Assembly: GCF_004785685.1 (NCBI RefSeq)
Contig: NZ_SRPF01000005.1
Span: 1 to 64,000 of the forward strand
DNA: 64,000 nt
DNA from: Marinobacter confluentis
Lineage (GTDB): Bacteria; Pseudomonadota; Gammaproteobacteria; Pseudomonadales; Oleiphilaceae
Direction of reading: 5' to 3'
The notes beneath the pieces were generated by a model, which did no database searches, was not told the DNA's origin, and saw nothing but the letters and a program-made list of their open reading frames with translations. The position numbers and the translations under genes were made by a program. Below are positions 39,017 to 48,709 of this stretch, piece by piece (position 1 is the first letter of the stretch; every line of letters starts with the position of its first letter).

Positions 39017-40546
39017 ATGCGGCAGCTGTCGGAACTGGACGCTTCTTTTCTCTATCTGGAGTCCGAAACCGCCCCTATGCACATCGGCGGCATCTATCTG
39101 TTTGATGCCGCAGACCGCGACACACCGCTGGCATTCAGTACTTTTGTGGCCTATCTACGCAGCCGGCTGCACGTTGTTCCGCTATTTCGCCAGCGCCTTA
39201 AAGAGATACCCTTCCGCCTGGGCCGCCCCTACTGGATTGACGACCCGGATTTCAGCATCGAGCGGCACCTGGCCTATGTGAACCTCGGGGAAAACGGCGA
39301 TCAGTCCAGCCTGATGAAACTGGCGTCTCGCATTCTGGAGCAGCCCCTGAAAAGGGATCGGCCGCTCTGGCACATCACCTTCGTTGACGGATTCCGCAAT
39401 GCCGGGGCAGCTGACAGTCAGAGGGGATTTGCCCTGATCGTCAAGCTGCACCACGCCGCCATCGATGCGTTCAGCGGCGAGGAAATCATTGCCAAGTTAC
39501 TGGAATACAGCCCCGACCCACGCCGAATTGATCCGCCCCGGGCCTGGTCGGCGAGACCGGCGCCATCGGACGAGCGGGTCATGTTGCAGGCGGGAGCAAA
39601 TCTGGCCCGTAAACCATTGCAGATTACCTCGGTGGCATTCAGCGCGGCCGAAGCAACAGCACGGGGCATTATCCAGAAACAGATGCGAAAACTGCCGCTG
39701 CCCTTTCCTCTGTTTTCGGCGCCGCAGAGCCCATTCAACCGCCAGATCACCGCCAACAGGGAAATTGTGTCCAGCAGTGTCGACCTGTCGCGCCTCAAGG
39801 CCATCAAGGCAACCCTTGGCAACGTCACGCTCAATGATGTGGTGCTGGGCCTGTGTGCAGAGACCCTGCGGCGCTATATGCAGGCGCAGGGCATGAAAAC
39901 GGATCGGTCGCTAGTGGCCATGACGCCCATCTCGGTACGTTCAAGTAGCCTGCGCAAGGCGACGGGAAACCAGATGTCGGCAATGCTGCTGGACCTGGCC
40001 ACCAGTGAACCGGACCCTGCCCGGCGCATCCGCCGGATTCACTGGAATGCCGTCGAATCCGAACCCTACCGTGAAGCCATTGCCGCTGACCGCCTTACCG
40101 AGCTTCTGCCTTCCACCATGCTGGCACTGTCGGCAAGGCTGTACTCAGAGCTCCAGATTGCCCAACGGTACCAGCCGGTTTTCAACCTGCCGATCACCAA
40201 TGTGCCTGGGCCCCAGGTTCCGCTTTATTTACAGGGAGCCAGGCTGACCGCCCAGTTCAACACGGCGCCTCTGTTCGACAGCATGGGTCTGGTTATTGTG
40301 GCAGTCAGCTATCAGGGGACACTGACGATCAATTTCACCCTCTGCCCGGACGTGGTGGCAAAGGGCGAAACACTGGCGGGATTACTGGAAGAAAGCCTCG
40401 ATGCAATCGAGCGGTCAGCCGTCAGCCTTGAGGATGAACCCGCAGAGACCGGGTTCGATACTGAGGTTCACCCTACCTTGATGGATGACGCCCTGAATCT
40501 GATGGAGGGCGCACTGCGCAAAACCGTTAACCGATTCCGGAGTTAG
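39017..40546 (+). CDS. Wax ester synthase / acyl-CoA:diacylglycerol acyltransferase (WS/DGAT)
   Basis: Bacterial bifunctional acyltransferase family that makes wax esters or triacylglycerol from acyl-CoA and long-chain alcohols or diacylglycerol for storage. The N-terminal family region is clear (LSELDASFLYLE, PMHIGG), with PLW (116-118) and NDVVLG (273-278) motifs. The catalytic motif HHxxxDG reads HHAAIDA at 145-151: both His and the Asp are kept but Gly is replaced by Ala. The length is 509 residues, slightly longer than usual. GGAG lies 10 nt before the ATG. Marinobacter genomes carry several such genes. Whether this copy is active, and on which substrates, is open. Confidence 0.88.
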   Translation: MRQLSELDASFLYLESETAPMHIGGIYLFDAADRDTPLAFSTFVAYLRSRLHVVPLFRQRLKEIPFRLGRPYWIDDPDFSIERHLAYVNLGENGDQSSLMKLASRILEQPLKRDRPLWHITFVDGFRNAGAADSQRGFALIVKLHHAAIDAFSGEEIIAKLLEYSPDPRRIDPPRAWSARPAPSDERVMLQAGANLARKPLQITSVAFSAAEATARGIIQKQMRKLPLPFPLFSAPQSPFNRQITANREIVSSSVDLSRLKAIKATLGNVTLNDVVLGLCAETLRRYMQAQGMKTDRSLVAMTPISVRSSSLRKATGNQMSAMLLDLATSEPDPARRIRRIHWNAVESEPYREAIAADRLTELLPSTMLALSARLYSELQIAQRYQPVFNLPITNVPGPQVPLYLQGARLTAQFNTAPLFDSMGLVIVAVSYQGTLTINFTLCPDVVAKGETLAGLLEESLDAIERSAVSLEDEPAETGFDTEVHPTLMDDALNLMEGALRKTVNRFRS

Positions 40547-40578
40547 GTTTCGGCCGGTTTTCCTGGGCGCAGCCTGGG

Positions 40579-41253
40579 CTACTCGAAAGCCCAGCGCAGA
40601 AACTCGCGTTTTTCATCTTCAGAAGCATCACCCCAGAGGGCCTTGAGTTGATCAAGTGTCGAATCGGCCGAGCTGTCTGCGGATGCAGCCGGTTTTCTGG
40701 AAGCCGGGACTGGTGCCCTGTTTGCCACCTGGCGACTGTCCGAGGCAACCCAGGGTGAAGACGTGGCAACAGTGTTACCACTGGAGTCTACCAGAGCCAC
40801 CTGAAAATCCTGCGCCTGAGCCATCGCCTGTTCGCGGGTCTGCGGCCTTTCAATGTCAAACTGATAGGTTTCGCCAGGCTCGGCATTGATCGTCAGGGTC
40901 TGCTTCGGGGTTTCCACAACGTGTACTTTGGACTCACCGTCATCCACTCGCTCGGCTTTGGACCAGATCGTCTTGTAAGTAAATACCACCAGATTTTCCC
41001 CGGGGAGCAGCTCATAATCTACGCTCAGGTCGTCGATCATGAAGCTGGTCATGGAACGACCGTTAACCTCACTTATATTGACCGCTCCCGGTGCCGATAG
41101 CACGGCAGCCTGGCCACTGTTTTCAACGGAGCCTTCCCAGGTCTGCACCCTGGACATGCCCGAGCTGCACCCGGTGATCACGGCCAGTCCCAGGAGGGCC
41201 AGAAAGGTGGTTCGCACGCGCTCAACAGATAACAGAATGTGTCGCCTCTTCAT
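40579..41253 (-). CDS. DUF2057 (YccT-like) putative lipoprotein
   Basis: A 224-residue protein with a lipoprotein signal; lipobox VITGC. The mature part fits the YccT/DUF2057 family: a beta-rich region (WEGSVENSGQAAVLSAPG, then ELLPGENLVVFTYK) and ETPKQTLTINAEPGETYQFDIERP. A Ser/Ala/Pro-rich linker and a short helical C-terminus ending KREFLRWAFE follow. The function of this family is not known. Start at the ATG at 41253, with AAGGG 7 nt upstream; the longer frame is not supported. Convergent with the WS/DGAT gene. Confidence 0.8.
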   Translation of the reverse strand: MKRRHILLSVERVRTTFLALLGLAVITGCSSGMSRVQTWEGSVENSGQAAVLSAPGAVNISEVNGRSMTSFMIDDLSVDYELLPGENLVVFTYKTIWSKAERVDDGESKVHVVETPKQTLTINAEPGETYQFDIERPQTREQAMAQAQDFQVALVDSSGNTVATSSPWVASDSRQVANRAPVPASRKPAASADSSADSTLDQLKALWGDASEDEKREFLRWAFE

Positions 41254-41491
41254 GGGTGTACCCTTATCCGGATGATCAGCCTGTTGGCTGTTAAAAAATG
41301 CCTGAATCGGCATTCTGACCAGACAGACCCGACAGAGCAAGACCGGTTAATTTTTTGCATCAAGTATCTTGAACAAAGAAATGTAAAAAAATGTTGAATT
41401 CGGCGGGAATTGATTTAATTTTAAACAGTCGAATTACGAAATTTCGCGTCGCCCGATCTTTGTCCACTCGAGGTCAGGCTCAGGAGCAGTC

Positions 41492-41695
41492 ATGGATACG
41501 CAACGTCGAACCGGTGAGCAGGGCCCGGCCCCATTTCGCAGCAGCCGTTATTTCTGTGTCGGTGGCAAATGGTATTTCACCACCAGAGAAGGCTTTGACA
41601 GCGGCCCCTTTGCTTCACGCGAGCGAGCTGAAGTTGGGCTCAGGCGCTTTCTGCATGTTGTGAAGCTATTGCCGGAAGAACAGCAGATTCACTAA
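41492..41695 (+). CDS. Small DUF6316-like protein
   Basis: A 67-residue soluble protein with a good ribosome-binding site (AGGAG, 5 nt before the ATG). The core YFCVGGKWYFTTREG...GPF..RE.AE matches the small DUF6316 family of Marinobacter, Pseudomonas and relatives as I recall it; no function is known. It follows an A/T-rich intergenic stretch (41340-41450) that probably holds promoters for it and the divergent lipoprotein gene, although I cannot pick one out with confidence. Confidence 0.75.
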   Translation: MDTQRRTGEQGPAPFRSSRYFCVGGKWYFTTREGFDSGPFASRERAEVGLRRFLHVVKLLPEEQQIH

Positions 41696-41731
41696 CAGCG
41701 CCGGGGCAGGTGACTGTCCGCACTGTCTGCG

Positions 41732-42259
41732 TCAGACCAGGACCGGCATCAACCACCGGTCTAGGGAGTACAGGCATGCCATCGCCATAAACCCTGCCAC
41801 CACATCGTCAACCATGATACCGAGCCCGCCGGGCATGTAACGGTCCAGCCAACTGATCGGCCAGGGTTTCACCACATCGAACAGCCTGAACAGCGCAAAC
41901 GCCATCAACACACCGAAGACATTGTCCGGGAACAGGCCCAGAACAATCCACATCCCCACGAACTCGTCCCAGACAATCCCGCCGTGGTCATGAACCTTCA
42001 GGTCTGACGCGGTTTTACCGCACAGCCAGACACCCACCAGAAAGGCAAGGCCCACAATCAGCCAGTAGACGGCCGGCGGCACCCAGGCAAAACCCAGCCA
42101 TAGCGGAATTGCAGCCAGACTGCCCCAGGTTCCAGGCGCCCGCGCAGCCGCACCGCTGCCGAAACCGAAGGCCAGAAGATGAATCGGGTCTCTCAGGAAG
42201 CCCGGCGGCAGAATCTGCTCTGGGACCTCTGTTTCTGGGCTCTGGTCATTCTGATTCAT
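41732..42259 (-). CDS. pgpA: Phosphatidylglycerophosphatase A
   Basis: Removes the phosphate from phosphatidylglycerophosphate to give phosphatidylglycerol. Membrane protein of 175 residues with PgpA family motifs: FGSGAAARAPGTWGSLAAIP, HDHGGIVWDEFVGMW and RLFDVVKPWPISWLD. It starts directly after the thiL stop with no gap. Last gene of the glyA-to-pgpA run. Confidence 0.95.
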   Translation of the reverse strand: MNQNDQSPETEVPEQILPPGFLRDPIHLLAFGFGSGAAARAPGTWGSLAAIPLWLGFAWVPPAVYWLIVGLAFLVGVWLCGKTASDLKVHDHGGIVWDEFVGMWIVLGLFPDNVFGVLMAFALFRLFDVVKPWPISWLDRYMPGGLGIMVDDVVAGFMAMACLYSLDRWLMPVLV

Positions 42260-43222
42260 TCACTGACTCCCAAAATGATCGTACCCTCCCGATTGCACCT
42301 GAGTGGAAACGCCATCAAGTGAAAGACCGGGCCCTTCCCGCACGCGACCAATGACCGTTAGTCGCTCAAGCATGGCCTCGGGGTGGGTTTTTTGCGAATT
42401 CAGGGAGTCCAGGGATGGCTCTGATATCGTGAAGCACAACTCGTAATCGTCCCCGGCGTTCAGGGCCAGTTGCAGGGCATCGGGTCTTAGTGCAGTCAGG
42501 GCATCCGATAAAGGCAGTTTGTGCGTATCGATAACACCACCGGCGCCGGAAGCCTCAAGCAGGTGCCCCAGGTCGGCGACCAGACCGTCGGAAATGTCGA
42601 TAGCCGCCGACGCATACCCCCGTAGCGCCTTACCCAACGCGAGCCGGGGTTGAGGCGAATGGTATCGTGCCAGAAGGGCTGCCTGTTCGGCCGTGGGCGA
42701 GGGCTGGTCAAGAAGGGACAGAGCCGCGCCGGCATCACCGAGGGTACCGGACACACAGACCAGATCACCCACTTGTGCGCCCGAGCGTTTGATGGCGCCA
42801 TCAATCGGCACCGTGCCATGCACCTGAAGCGTCAGGCTAAGCGGGCCCCGCGTGGTATCTCCGCCGGCCAGGCTGAGCCCGAATTCGCGGGATGCCGTCG
42901 CCAGACCCGCGCTAAAGGCTTTCAGCCAGTCAGTACTGGCTTTCGGCAGGGTCAACGCCAGGGTGAAACAGACCGGCTCCGCGCCCATGGCAGCCAGATC
43001 ACTGGCGGCCACGGCCAGGCTACGCCGGGCGAGCTTTTCCGGGGGGTAATTTGCCGGAAAATGGACGCCTTCAACCAGGGTATCCACTGAAAACACCAGT
43101 TCCTGACCCTGATCGACCCGCTGAATCGCGCAGTCGTCACCGGGGCCCAGAACCAGCGATGGATGCCGCTCCGCGTTTGCCACGGGCAGGAAGTACCGAC
43201 GAATCAGGTCGAATTCACCCAT
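42260..43222 (-). CDS. thiL: Thiamine-monophosphate kinase
   Basis: Phosphorylates thiamine monophosphate to the coenzyme thiamine diphosphate, which IlvI also needs. PurM/AIR-synthetase fold, 320 residues, opening MGEFDLIRRYF; metal and ATP motifs include GDDCAI, SVDTLVEGVHF and AGGDTTRG. It lies 3 bp after nusB; the nusB-thiL-pgpA order is widespread. Confidence 0.95.
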   Translation of the reverse strand: MGEFDLIRRYFLPVANAERHPSLVLGPGDDCAIQRVDQGQELVFSVDTLVEGVHFPANYPPEKLARRSLAVAASDLAAMGAEPVCFTLALTLPKASTDWLKAFSAGLATASREFGLSLAGGDTTRGPLSLTLQVHGTVPIDGAIKRSGAQVGDLVCVSGTLGDAGAALSLLDQPSPTAEQAALLARYHSPQPRLALGKALRGYASAAIDISDGLVADLGHLLEASGAGGVIDTHKLPLSDALTALRPDALQLALNAGDDYELCFTISEPSLDSLNSQKTHPEAMLERLTVIGRVREGPGLSLDGVSTQVQSGGYDHFGSQ

Positions 43223-43225
43223 CGA

Positions 43226-43702
43226 TCAGCGTTGACGGGTCTCGGCAAGACGAAGGCGGTGGCCCAGCTTGTCCAGAACGCTGTTTACGAACTTGTGCCC
43301 CTCAGTGCCACCGAATTTTTTCGCCATTTCAATGCCTTCGTTGATCACAACCCGGTAAGGCACGTCCAGACGGTGCTTCAGCTCGTAGGTGCCAAGGCGC
43401 ACGATCGCAAGCTCAATGGCGTCCACTTCGTGGATCGGGCGATCGAGAAAGGGCCCGATAAGCCGATCCAGTTCTTCCTGTTCACGGTGGACGCCCCTGA
43501 GGATGTCCCGGAAATAGGCAGAATCGACCTTCGACATATCGTTATCGACAATAAATTCCGATTCGATGTCGGTGATTGAGCTCTTGGAAAAATGGCGCTG
43601 GTAAAGCCCCTGCATTGCAAGCGCTCGAGCACGACGGCGATCGCCGGCCTTGGGCTGGCCAGTCGGCGCAGGTTGGGCGGCGCTTTCGTCAGATGTGGTC
43701 AT
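43226..43702 (-). CDS. nusB: Transcription antitermination factor NusB
   Basis: All-helical protein that with NusE (S10) binds boxA RNA and supports antitermination on rRNA operons; a boxA-like site is present in the rRNA leader at the left edge. It has 158 residues: a polar N-terminal extension, then RRARALAMQGLYQRHFSKS and the NEGIEMAKKFGGTEGHKFVN region. Its ATG overlaps the ribH stop (TAATG). Confidence 0.95.
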   Translation of the reverse strand: MTTSDESAAQPAPTGQPKAGDRRRARALAMQGLYQRHFSKSSITDIESEFIVDNDMSKVDSAYFRDILRGVHREQEELDRLIGPFLDRPIHEVDAIELAIVRLGTYELKHRLDVPYRVVINEGIEMAKKFGGTEGHKFVNSVLDKLGHRLRLAETRQR

Positions 43703-44178
43703 TATTCACCCAGCTTATTGAACAGGCTGACCATTTCCAGCGCGGTGATTGCGGCTTCTGCACCCTTATTGCCCGCCTTGGTTCCTGCCCGTTCGATGGC
43801 CTGCTCGATGGAATCCACCGTCAGCACACCGAAGGTTACCGGTACGTCCGTATCCAGGCTGACAGCCCCAAGCCCGCTTGCAGCTTCACCGGCCACATAT
43901 TCGAAGTGGGGTGTGCCACCGCGAATGACGGCGCCCAGGGCAATAATGGCGTCGAAATTTCCGGTCTCTGCCACCCGTTTTACCGCCAGGGGCATTTCGT
44001 AGGCACCGGGAACGCGAACGATGGTGACGTCCGCATCGGCAATACCGTGCCTGCGCAATGTATCCAGCGCACCCTCAACCAGGCTTTCCACCACAAAACC
44101 GTTGAACCGGCCAACCACCAGGGCATAACGACCGCTGCAGTTCGTGAAATCACCTTCAATTATTTTTACATCTGCCAT
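43702..44178 (-). CDS. ribH: 6,7-dimethyl-8-ribityllumazine synthase
   Basis: Penultimate step of riboflavin synthesis; forms large capsid-like assemblies. It has 158 residues from the ATG at 44178 (MADVKIIEG), with GGAG 6 nt upstream; an ATG five codons earlier overlaps that site. Family motifs: [38 protein letters not shown]. Some workers call this ribE. Confidence 0.96.
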   Translation of the reverse strand: MADVKIIEGDFTNCSGRYALVVGRFNGFVVESLVEGALDTLRRHGIADADVTIVRVPGAYEMPLAVKRVAETGNFDAIIALGAVIRGGTPHFEYVAGEAASGLGAVSLDTDVPVTFGVLTVDSIEQAIERAGTKAGNKGAEAAITALEMVSLFNKLGE

Positions 44179-44233
44179 GAATGGCTCCTTCATTGCGACC
44201 CGGCCAAGCGCTCGCCGGCGCCACAGGGTTAGA

Positions 44234-45349
44234 TCATTGGTGGTTATAGGGCATGTATTCTACAACTTCCAGGTCAAACCCGGAGATCGCAGAAAACTTG
44301 ATTGGCGGGCTCAGCAGGCGCATCTTGCCAACGCCAAGATCCCGCAGAATCTGGGAGCCGGTGCCGACGGTGAAGTAAACGCCAGAGCTACCCTTGCCAG
44401 CAGATTTGTTGCCCTGCTCAAAAAATTCATGAATCCGGTCTTCAAGATTGTAGCTGTCTTCAGCGCTGTTAAGCAGCACCACCACGCCCCGCCCTTCATC
44501 GGCGACTTTCGCCAGGGCCCTGTGCAGGGGCCAGCTGCGGGAGTCCACCCGCCGCGCGCCCAGCAGGTCACGCAGTGTGTCAGTAATGTGCACTCTGACC
44601 AGTACCGGCTCGTCTGGCGTTATCTTGCCCATCACCATCGCCAGGTGGGTTGAGCCCTGGATACTGTCGCGATAGGTGCGCAAATTAAACACACCGTATT
44701 CGGTGTCCAGGTCATTCTGCTCAACGCATTCGACCGTGCGCTCGTTCATGGTCCGATAGTGAATCAGGTCTGCGATGGTGCCAATTTTCAGATCATGCTG
44801 CTCGGCGAAACGTTCCAGATCCTCGCGCCTGGCCATGGAGCCGTCATCGTTCATGATTTCACAGATAACACCGGCCGGCTCACTGCCTGCAAGGGATGCC
44901 AGATCGCAGGAGGCTTCGGTATGCCCGGCGCGGCTGAGTACCCCGCCAGGATCTGACATCAGGGGGAAGATGTGGCCTGGCTGAACCAGATCAGACGCCT
45001 TGGCGTCGCGGGCGACCGCAGCCTGTACCGTTCTGGCGCGGTCGGCCGCAGAAATGCCAGTGGTTACGCCTTCAGTGGCCTCAATCGACAGGGTAAACTT
45101 GGTGCCGAACCCGGAGGCGTTGCGCTCCACCATTAATGGCAGGCCCAGCTGCTCACAGCGCTGACGGGTCATGGGCATGCATATCAGACCACGGCCATAA
45201 CGAGCCATGAAGTTGATGGCTTCCGGCGTGCAGTGCTCCGCCGCCATCACCAGGTCGCCCTCGTTCTCGCGGTCCTCATCATCCATCAGGATGACCATTT
45301 TGCCCTGGCGGATATCCTCGATGATTTCTTCAATGCTGTTCAGTGCCAT
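44234..45349 (-). CDS. ribBA: 3,4-dihydroxy-2-butanone-4-phosphate synthase with degenerate GTP cyclohydrolase II domain (RibBX-like)
   Basis: The N-terminal half is an intact DHBP synthase, making the four-carbon unit of riboflavin from ribulose 5-phosphate: DEDRENEGD at 24-32 and GHTEASCDL near 142. The C-terminal half (about 205-371) is a GTP cyclohydrolase II domain, but the three zinc cysteines of the usual C-x10-C-x-C motif are gone: after RVH (252-254) the aligned positions are Asp257, Val268 and Ser270. This half is therefore probably inactive as a cyclohydrolase. 371 residues. A separate ribA is expected elsewhere in the genome. Confidence 0.92.
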   Translation of the reverse strand: MALNSIEEIIEDIRQGKMVILMDDEDRENEGDLVMAAEHCTPEAINFMARYGRGLICMPMTRQRCEQLGLPLMVERNASGFGTKFTLSIEATEGVTTGISAADRARTVQAAVARDAKASDLVQPGHIFPLMSDPGGVLSRAGHTEASCDLASLAGSEPAGVICEIMNDDGSMARREDLERFAEQHDLKIGTIADLIHYRTMNERTVECVEQNDLDTEYGVFNLRTYRDSIQGSTHLAMVMGKITPDEPVLVRVHITDTLRDLLGARRVDSRSWPLHRALAKVADEGRGVVVLLNSAEDSYNLEDRIHEFFEQGNKSAGKGSSGVYFTVGTGSQILRDLGVGKMRLLSPPIKFSAISGFDLEVVEYMPYNHQ

Positions 45350-45418
45350 ACTGTGTAAATACCTTGGCGGTCTGCCGGCCGCGTTTCGACGCCCGCGCAG
45401 ACCATGAGTGTAAGTCCG

Positions 45419-46534
45419 TCAGACCGGGGCGAGTATCAACCTTTGATCCTCACCAATCTGACGGCGATCCAGCACCTTCCATTGCACTTTATCGGCCATA
45501 GATTCCAGCGGCAGATGGGCCGTTGGCCGCCCGGTACTGCCGAGGAATACCGGTGCCTGGTAAAGCCAGAGCTCGTCCACCAGCCGCTCATTGATAAAGG
45601 TTCCAGCCAACGTTGGACCGGCTTCTACCAGAAGCTCATTGATACCCAGCTCGCCCAGGCTGTCCAGAAGTTCGCCGACATCAATACCGTTGTCTTTCCA
45701 GGCCACACCACTGAGACTGATACCCAATGCTGCCAGGTCCTGGGCTGGCGCTGTATCCAGCGCTGGCGATGCACAGAAGACCTGCACGTTACCGCCCCGG
45801 AGTATGGTGGCGTCTGCCGGTGTTCTTGCGTCCCGGTCGGCAATGACCCTGAGCGGCTGCCGCGAGGGCTCAGTCGCATCACCAATTTCGCCAAGCTCTT
45901 CCCGTCGTACCGTCAGTGACGGATCATCCGCCAGCACCGTGCCGACCCCGGTCAGAATCGCATCGCTGATGGCGCGTAGCCGTTGAACATCCTGCCTGGC
46001 CTGTGGGCCAGTAATCCACTGGCTTTCACCGGACGCCATCGCGGTTCTGCCATCAATGCTGGCGGCCATCTTCAGGCGCACAAACGGCCTACCGGTGTTC
46101 ATACGTTTCATAAAACCCGGATTCAGCCGCATCGCCTCGTCCGCAAGCAGGCCAAGTGTCACTTTCACGCCCGCATCCCTCAACATGGCCAGCCCGCGGC
46201 CAGACACCGACGGGTTAGGGTCTTCGGTGGCGGCATGAACGTGGGCAACGCCGGCTTCTACCAGCGCTTTGGCGCAGGGCGGAGTACGGCCAAAATGACT
46301 GCACGGCTCAAGTGTTACGTAGGCAGTGGCGCCACGGGCGTCTGGGCCCGCCTGGCTCAACGCCCGGATCTCCGCGTGGGCTTCACCCGCGCGCTCGTGC
46401 CAACCCTCCCCGAGAATCCGATCACCACGGGCAATCACGCAGCCGACCCTGGGGTTCGGATGCGTCGAATAGCGGCCGCGCCATGCAAGCTGGACCGCCC
46501 GCGCCATCATTGCCCTGTCCAGGCTGTCGGTCAT
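45419..46534 (-). CDS. ribD: Bifunctional riboflavin biosynthesis deaminase/reductase
   Basis: Deaminates the pyrimidine from GTP cyclohydrolase II and reduces its ribosyl chain. The N-terminal zinc deaminase has HAE ([10 protein letters not shown]) and [11 protein letters not shown]; the C-terminal reductase has SIDGRTA and [18 protein letters not shown]. 371 residues. The ATG overlaps the nrdR stop (ATGA). The riboflavin synthase gene often found between ribD and ribBA is absent: the 69-bp gap cannot hold it. Confidence 0.95.
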   Translation of the reverse strand: MTDSLDRAMMARAVQLAWRGRYSTHPNPRVGCVIARGDRILGEGWHERAGEAHAEIRALSQAGPDARGATAYVTLEPCSHFGRTPPCAKALVEAGVAHVHAATEDPNPSVSGRGLAMLRDAGVKVTLGLLADEAMRLNPGFMKRMNTGRPFVRLKMAASIDGRTAMASGESQWITGPQARQDVQRLRAISDAILTGVGTVLADDPSLTVRREELGEIGDATEPSRQPLRVIADRDARTPADATILRGGNVQVFCASPALDTAPAQDLAALGISLSGVAWKDNGIDVGELLDSLGELGINELLVEAGPTLAGTFINERLVDELWLYQAPVFLGSTGRPTAHLPLESMADKVQWKVLDRRQIGEDQRLILAPV

Positions 46535-47049
46535 GCACTTCCCTTGGGCGGCTTGGTATCTGCCAGTGCCTTGGCAACATCAACCGGATCTTCGCCGGAT
46601 GACGCAGACAGGCGCTCAATCTCTTCCTTGAATTCGTTAATGTCCTGGAAGCTACGATAGACTGAGGCAAAGCGGACATAGGCAACCTTGTCCAACTGCC
46701 GCAGTTCAGTCATCACTTCCTCACCCAGATACATGGATTTGATTTCACGCTCGCCGGTTGCCCGCAGGCGGAATTTGATCCGGTTCAGCGATGCTTCAAT
46801 CTCTTCAATACTGACTGGGCGCTTCTCCAGAGCTTTCATCAGCCCGGACCGTAGTTTTTCCTCGTCAAACGGCTGGCGCGTGCCATCCTGTTTGACCACC
46901 CTTGGCATTACCAGCTCGGCAGACTCGAAGGTGGTGAAGCGCTCCCGACACGACAGGCATTCCCGGCGACGACGGACCTGATCACCCTCGGCCACCAGCC
47001 GCGAGTCGATCACTTTGGTATCCGCTTCACCACAGAAAGGACAATGCAT
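46531..47049 (-). CDS. nrdR: Transcriptional repressor NrdR
   Basis: Zinc-ribbon and ATP-cone protein that represses ribonucleotide reductase genes according to dATP/ATP levels. It has 172 residues: CPFC (3-6) and CLSC supply the zinc ligands, and the ATP-cone starts near residue 49 ([16 protein letters not shown]). It sits between glyA and ribD, the usual position. NrdR boxes would be at nrd operons outside this window. Confidence 0.95.
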   Translation of the reverse strand: MHCPFCGEADTKVIDSRLVAEGDQVRRRRECLSCRERFTTFESAELVMPRVVKQDGTRQPFDEEKLRSGLMKALEKRPVSIEEIEASLNRIKFRLRATGEREIKSMYLGEEVMTELRQLDKVAYVRFASVYRSFQDINEFKEEIERLSASSGEDPVDVAKALADTKPPKGSA

Positions 47050-47115
47050 AAGTCGGAACTCCAGAGGGCCACCGCAGCAGCCACATGGCTGACACGGCGG
47101 CGGGCTCAGCCCTAT

Positions 47116-48372
47116 TCAGCCGGCGTATACCGGAAAGCGCTTGCACAGGCCTTCTACCTGCTCGCGCACACGGTCATTAACGGTTTCATCTTCCAGGTTA
47201 TCCAGCACGTCGCACATCCAGCCAGCCAGGTCCCGACACTCGGACTCACCGAAGCCACGGGTAGTCACAGCAGGCGTACCGATGCGCAGGCCGGAAGTAA
47301 CGAAGGGCGAGCGCGGATCGTTAGGCACCGCGTTCTTGTTAACGGTGATATGAGCCTTGCCCAGGGCCGCATCGGCGTCTTTACCGGTGATGTCCTGTTT
47401 GATCAGGCTGACCAGGAACAGGTGGTTCTCGGTGCCACCGGAAATCACGTCAAAACCGCGGGAAACAAACACGTCGGCCATGGCCTTGGCGTTCCTGATC
47501 ACCTGCTTCTGGTAGGCCTTGAATTCGTCGCTCATGGCTTCCTTGAAGCAGACCGCTTTAGCGGCGATCACGTGCATCAGTGGGCCGCCCTGGCCGCCGG
47601 GGAACACCGAGGAGTTCAACTTCTTCTGCAGGTCGGCGTCGTCGCAGGCCAGAATCAGGCCACCGCGTGGGCCACGCAGGGTCTTGTGAGTCGTGGTCGC
47701 AATCACGTGCGCGTGGGGAACCGGATCCGGATAGACGCCTGCGGCCACCAGGCCTGCAACGTGAGCCATATCCACAAACAGGTAAGCACCGACTTTATCC
47801 GCAATGGCGCGGAAGCGGGCGAAATCCAGCGCCTGTGAGTAGGCGGAGAAGCCGGCGATGATCATCTTGGGCTTGTGCTCAAGGGCCAGGCGCTCGACAT
47901 CGTCGTAGTCGATCAGCCCGGTGTCAGTGTCGATACCGTACTGAACGGCGTTGTAAATCTTGCCAGAGAAATTAACGCTGGCACCATGAGTCAGGTGTCC
48001 GCCGTGAGCAAGGCTCATGCCCAGCACGGTGTCGCCCGGCTTGAGCAGGGCCATGAAAACCGCAGAGTTGGCCTGTGATCCGGAATGGGGCTGCACGTTG
48101 GCATAAGCCGCCCCAAACAGTTCCTTGGCGCGACTAATGGCCAGATCTTCAGCAATATCAACGAATTCGCAGCCACCGTAGTAGCGTTTGCCGGGGTAAC
48201 CTTCGGCGTACTTGTTGGTCAGCACGCTGCCCTGCGCTTCCATGACCCGTGGGCTGGTGTAGTTCTCCGAGGCGATCAGCTCGATGTGAGCTTCCTGCCG
48301 TTCGGTTTCCGCCTGCATGGCGTTCCAGAGTTCGTCGTCGTAGCCGGCGATTTTCATATCACGATTAAACAT
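47116..48372 (-). CDS. glyA: Serine hydroxymethyltransferase
   Basis: PLP enzyme that interconverts serine and glycine and feeds one-carbon units to tetrahydrofolate. It has 418 residues; the PLP lysine is in [13 protein letters not shown], with [15 protein letters not shown] near the N-terminus. The start is the ATG at 48372; an ATG five codons later is also possible. GAGG lies 10 nt upstream. First gene of the long run to pgpA. Confidence 0.96.
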   Translation of the reverse strand: MFNRDMKIAGYDDELWNAMQAETERQEAHIELIASENYTSPRVMEAQGSVLTNKYAEGYPGKRYYGGCEFVDIAEDLAISRAKELFGAAYANVQPHSGSQANSAVFMALLKPGDTVLGMSLAHGGHLTHGASVNFSGKIYNAVQYGIDTDTGLIDYDDVERLALEHKPKMIIAGFSAYSQALDFARFRAIADKVGAYLFVDMAHVAGLVAAGVYPDPVPHAHVIATTTHKTLRGPRGGLILACDDADLQKKLNSSVFPGGQGGPLMHVIAAKAVCFKEAMSDEFKAYQKQVIRNAKAMADVFVSRGFDVISGGTENHLFLVSLIKQDITGKDADAALGKAHITVNKNAVPNDPRSPFVTSGLRIGTPAVTTRGFGESECRDLAGWMCDVLDNLEDETVNDRVREQVEGLCKRFPVYAG

Positions 48373-48709
48373 GGATGCGCTGCCTCTATGTGCTTAGCTG
48401 CCCTGAAATTTGGGCGCCTATTCTAGCCTGAAAAGGGGTACAAAATCATCTTCTGGTTGTTCAGTGGAATGCTCCGTAGAAACCGGTATGAAGCCGATGG
48501 CTATTTCCTCTCAATTGCTATCGCTGATTGGTTTCGATACCTTACTCGGTCAATGTTCATTGCTTGCGGCCACTGACTGTAGACTACCGGCCATCGGCCA
48601 GGGCGATCCGGGATACGCTGTGAATACGTCCATGTACGATGGCCTTATCCAGACTCCTTCAGTCATTCCGCCATTCAACAGCCCAGATCAGCAAGAAGGA
48701 TTCCGACAC
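48373..48709. other. 337-bp divergent region between glyA and ettA
   Basis: Control region for two outward genes. For glyA there is a -10 TAGAAT on the minus strand at 48420-48425, without a good -35. For ettA a TAGACT lies near 48578 with a poor -35, and AAGGA is 9 nt before the ATG. The plus-strand frame stays open from 48410 into ettA, but its first 100 codons do not resemble any ABC protein, so I regard this as non-coding leader. Confidence 0.5.

Noticed and set aside
48410..48709. N-terminal extension of 100 codons on EttA
   Set aside because: The sequence has no ABC-F character; the family N-terminus and length fit the ATG at 48710, which has AAGGA upstream.
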